Source: an uncultured Duganella sp.
GTDB taxonomy: Bacteria; Pseudomonadota; Gammaproteobacteria; Burkholderiales; Burkholderiaceae
Assembly: GCA_946482335.1 (NCBI GenBank)
Contig: CAMLRG010000003.1
Location: 1 to 64,000, forward strand
Length of the DNA stretch: 64,000 nt
Direction of reading: 5' to 3'
Shown here: piece after piece, positions 62,240 through 64,000 of the stretch
Position numbering within the stretch: position 1 is the stretch's first letter
Layout: each line of letters starts with the position of its first letter
Program-made: the position numbers and the translations under genes
Notes under the pieces: generated by a model
Database searches by the model: none
What the model was told of the DNA's origin: nothing
What the model saw: only the letters and a program-made list of their open reading frames with translations

Positions 62240-64000
62240 CTACCCTACCCTGCCAATCGCCTTCAATGCCGGTGCCAGCCCCACGGCGGCCTTCGCATAA
62301 TCCGCCCACGGCGCATTGCCCACATCCAGCCGCGTATGGGCGCTGGCGACCGTCCAATGGTCGCCACCGCGCAAGCCGGCCAACTCCTCCCAGCCGACCG
62401 GCACCGAGATGCCCAAGCCCGGCCTGGCACGCGCCGACCAGGCCGCGATGGTGGTGGCGCCGCGCCCATTGCGCAAATAGTCGATGAAGATCTTGCCGAC
62501 GCGGTTGCGCGGACCGCTCTTGAACGCAAAACGATCGGGCAGCGTGGCCGCCATATGCTCCACCACCTGCTTGCTGAACGCCTTCACGGTGTCCCAGTCG
62601 TAGTACGGTTTGATGGGCACCACGACGTGCAAACCCTTGCCCCCGCTGGTCTTGAGGAAGCAAGGCAAGCCCAATTCATCCAGGAAGGCATGCACCAGTT
62701 GGGCCGCTTCCTGCATCTGCGCCCAATCGACACCGGAGCCGGGGTCGAGGTCGAAGAGGATGCGGTTCGGCTTTTCATAGGTGCGCCCGAACGCGTTCTG
62801 GGTGTGGAATTCGATCACATTGAACTGGGCGGCGGAGAGCAAGGCTTGCGTAGTGCCCACCTCCAGCATGGGCGGATGGTCCGGGTCCAGCTCGCGCGGG
62901 AATTCCTTCAGGCCGCGCAATTTGCTGACATCGGCATGCTTCTGGAAGAAGAGCTCCGAGCCGACCCCGTCCGGCGCCCGCAGCAATGCCACCGGGCGGC
63001 CGCGCGTATGCTCGAGCATCAACTCCGCGACCAGCGCGTAGTAGCGGACCAGGTCGATCTTCTTCACCCCACTGGCCGCATCGACCAAGCGGTCGGGATT
63101 GGTCACCTTGAGTGAGGCGGGCAGTTTGCTTTGCACGGTTTCCTCCACATGGACCGGCTCTTCGCGGTGGATCTCGCCGGCTTGCTTATCCTTGCGCAAG
63201 CCCTGGAACACGGCATGGCGCACCGACCCGCCGCGCGTCCATTCGCCGTAACTGACCTCCGCCACCAGTTGCGGCTTGACCCAGTGGGCCTTGCGGGCGA
63301 CCGGCTTGCTGGCGGCGAAAGGACTCTCGTCGGACTTCAGGCGCTTCAGTTTATCCGCAAGTTCGCGCAAGGTCTTGTCGTTGAAACCAGTGCCGACGTT
63401 GCCGGCATAATGCAGCGCGCCATCCTTGCCGTAGACGCCCAGCAGCAGCGAGCCGATACCGGTGCGGCTGCCTTGCGGGTCGGTGTAGCCGCCGATGACG
63501 AATTCCTGGCGCTGCGCGCATTTAAGCTTGACCCAGTCGCGCGAGCGGCGCCCGGTGTAAGCCGAATCGCGCCGCTTGCCGATCACGCCTTCCAGCCCCA
63601 TCTTGCAGGCCGCCGCCAGCACTTCCTCCGGTGGCGCATCCAATACCGCGCTCAATCGCAAGGTATCGGTTTCAGCCCCCGCCAGCGCGGCTTCCAGCCT
63701 GGCGCGGCGCTCCGCCAGCGGCAGCCCGCGCAAATCTTCGCCATCGAGGTAAGGTGCGTCGAACAGGAAGTACACGATATTGCGCGTGCGCTTGCCATCA
63801 AATGCCTGCTGCAGCAGCCCGAAGTCGGGCCGGCCCTGTTCGTTGTGGACCACGATTTCGCCGTCATACCAGCCGTCGGGCAACTTCGCCTCGGCCAGCG
63901 CGGCACGCAGCGGCTCCAGCTTGTGCGTCCAGTCATTGCGGTTGCGTGTATGCAGCTTGATGGATTTGCCTTCCACGCGCGCCAGCAGGCGGTAGCCGTC
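62240..64000 (-). CDS. ligD: ATP-dependent DNA ligase LigD, 5' part cut by the window edge
   Basis: At least 586 codons of a multidomain ligase. The visible frame is open at the window edge and starts DGYRLLARVEG, just after where the catalytic lysine motif (ExKxDGYR) should be. Ligase domain features include the C-terminal CAQRQEFVIGGYT. The polymerase domain follows (about the last 290 residues), with FDLDPG (Mg-binding aspartates) and TSGGKGLHVVVP. Order is therefore ligase then polymerase, as in Pseudomonas LigD; a phosphoesterase domain may lie beyond the window. With Ku it performs non-homologous end joining. Confidence 0.93.
   Translation of the reverse strand, partial: DGYRLLARVEGKSIKLHTRNRNDWTHKLEPLRAALAEAKLPDGWYDGEIVVHNEQGRPDFGLLQQAFDGKRTRNIVYFLFDAPYLDGEDLRGLPLAERRARLEAALAGAETDTLRLSAVLDAPPEEVLAAACKMGLEGVIGKRRDSAYTGRRSRDWVKLKCAQRQEFVIGGYTDPQGSRTGIGSLLLGVYGKDGALHYAGNVGTGFNDKTLRELADKLKRLKSDESPFAASKPVARKAHWVKPQLVAEVSYGEWTRGGSVRHAVFQGLRKDKQAGEIHREEPVHVEETVQSKLPASLKVTNPDRLVDAASGVKKIDLVRYYALVAELMLEHTRGRPVALLRAPDGVGSELFFQKHADVSKLRGLKEFPRELDPDHPPMLEVGTTQALLSAAQFNVIEFHTQNAFGRTYEKPNRILFDLDPGSGVDWAQMQEAAQLVHAFLDELGLPCFLKTSGGKGLHVVVPIKPYYDWDTVKAFSKQVVEHMAATLPDRFAFKSGPRNRVGKIFIDYLRNGRGATTIAAWSARARPGLGISVPVGWEELAGLRGGDHWTVASAHTRLDVGNAPWADYAKAAVGLAPALKAIGRVG

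Overview
This window is GC-rich, densely packed DNA that looks like a chromosome segment of a betaproteobacterium. The protein repertoire (several TonB receptors, a peptide-type ABC importer, a Fap-like amyloid locus, Ku plus LigD, and a HupE/PepSY-flavoreductase set) resembles Massilia/Duganella-type Oxalobacteraceae. That placement is inference from gene content; no rRNA or tRNA was seen.

Region 1 (1-4.9 kb) is a forward operon: the end of a peptide/nickel-type solute-binding protein, a HupE/UreJ membrane protein, a small membrane-anchored protein and a PepSY-flavoreductase-ferredoxin fusion. Region 2 (4.9-29.3 kb) looks like a catabolic island for an amino-acid-, opine- or polyamine-like substrate. 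It holds a HAD dehalogenase, a GhrA-like reductase, HcnB/HcnC-like dehydrogenase subunits, a bicupin, an ornithine-cyclodeaminase/threonine-dehydratase-like pair, an aldehyde dehydrogenase, a PuuB-like oxidase with an ABC importer and an HcnA-like 2Fe-2S subunit, a DmlR/DmlA-like pair, an unusual PucR-histidine kinase fusion and a TonB receptor. A metal- or siderophore-type set (TonB receptor, DUF4198 protein, small secreted protein) sits inside it. Three operons of the island (starting at 6852, 17702 and 26865) share one promoter element, so they probably form a regulon.

Region 3 (29.4-34.3 kb) is a reverse operon for periplasmic amine oxidation: a Tat-exported flavin amine oxidase, cytochrome c, an exported RidA protein and a TonB receptor. 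It is followed by a lone TnsB-like transposase homologue that appears to have lost catalytic residues (34.5-36.2 kb). Region 4 (36.3-46.3 kb) carries stress and accessory genes: LysR/azoreductase/pirin, an acyltransferase, an aspartoacylase-like enzyme, a small solute-binding protein, sugE under a guanidine-II riboswitch, an ArsR/old-yellow-enzyme operon with clear palindromic operators, and an exported metallo-beta-lactamase-fold protein.

Region 5 (46.3-52.8 kb) is the most striking. It is a five-gene Fap-like functional-amyloid/adhesin secretion operon whose main product is a 633-residue Gly/Ala/Asn-rich protein. The operon is preceded by a sigma-54 promoter, twin enhancer palindromes and a VpsR-type sigma-54 activator gene. 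Region 6 (52.9-64 kb) holds an acyltransferase, an orphan urease-beta-like domain, a DUF885 protein, a TetR-SulP pair, a Phd/VapC toxin-antitoxin pair, a GGDEF protein with a degenerate signature, and an SDR-Ku operon facing the truncated ligD gene (non-homologous end joining).

No gene-free stretch exceeds 300 bases. Intergenic regions are described with the adjoining genes or as sites.
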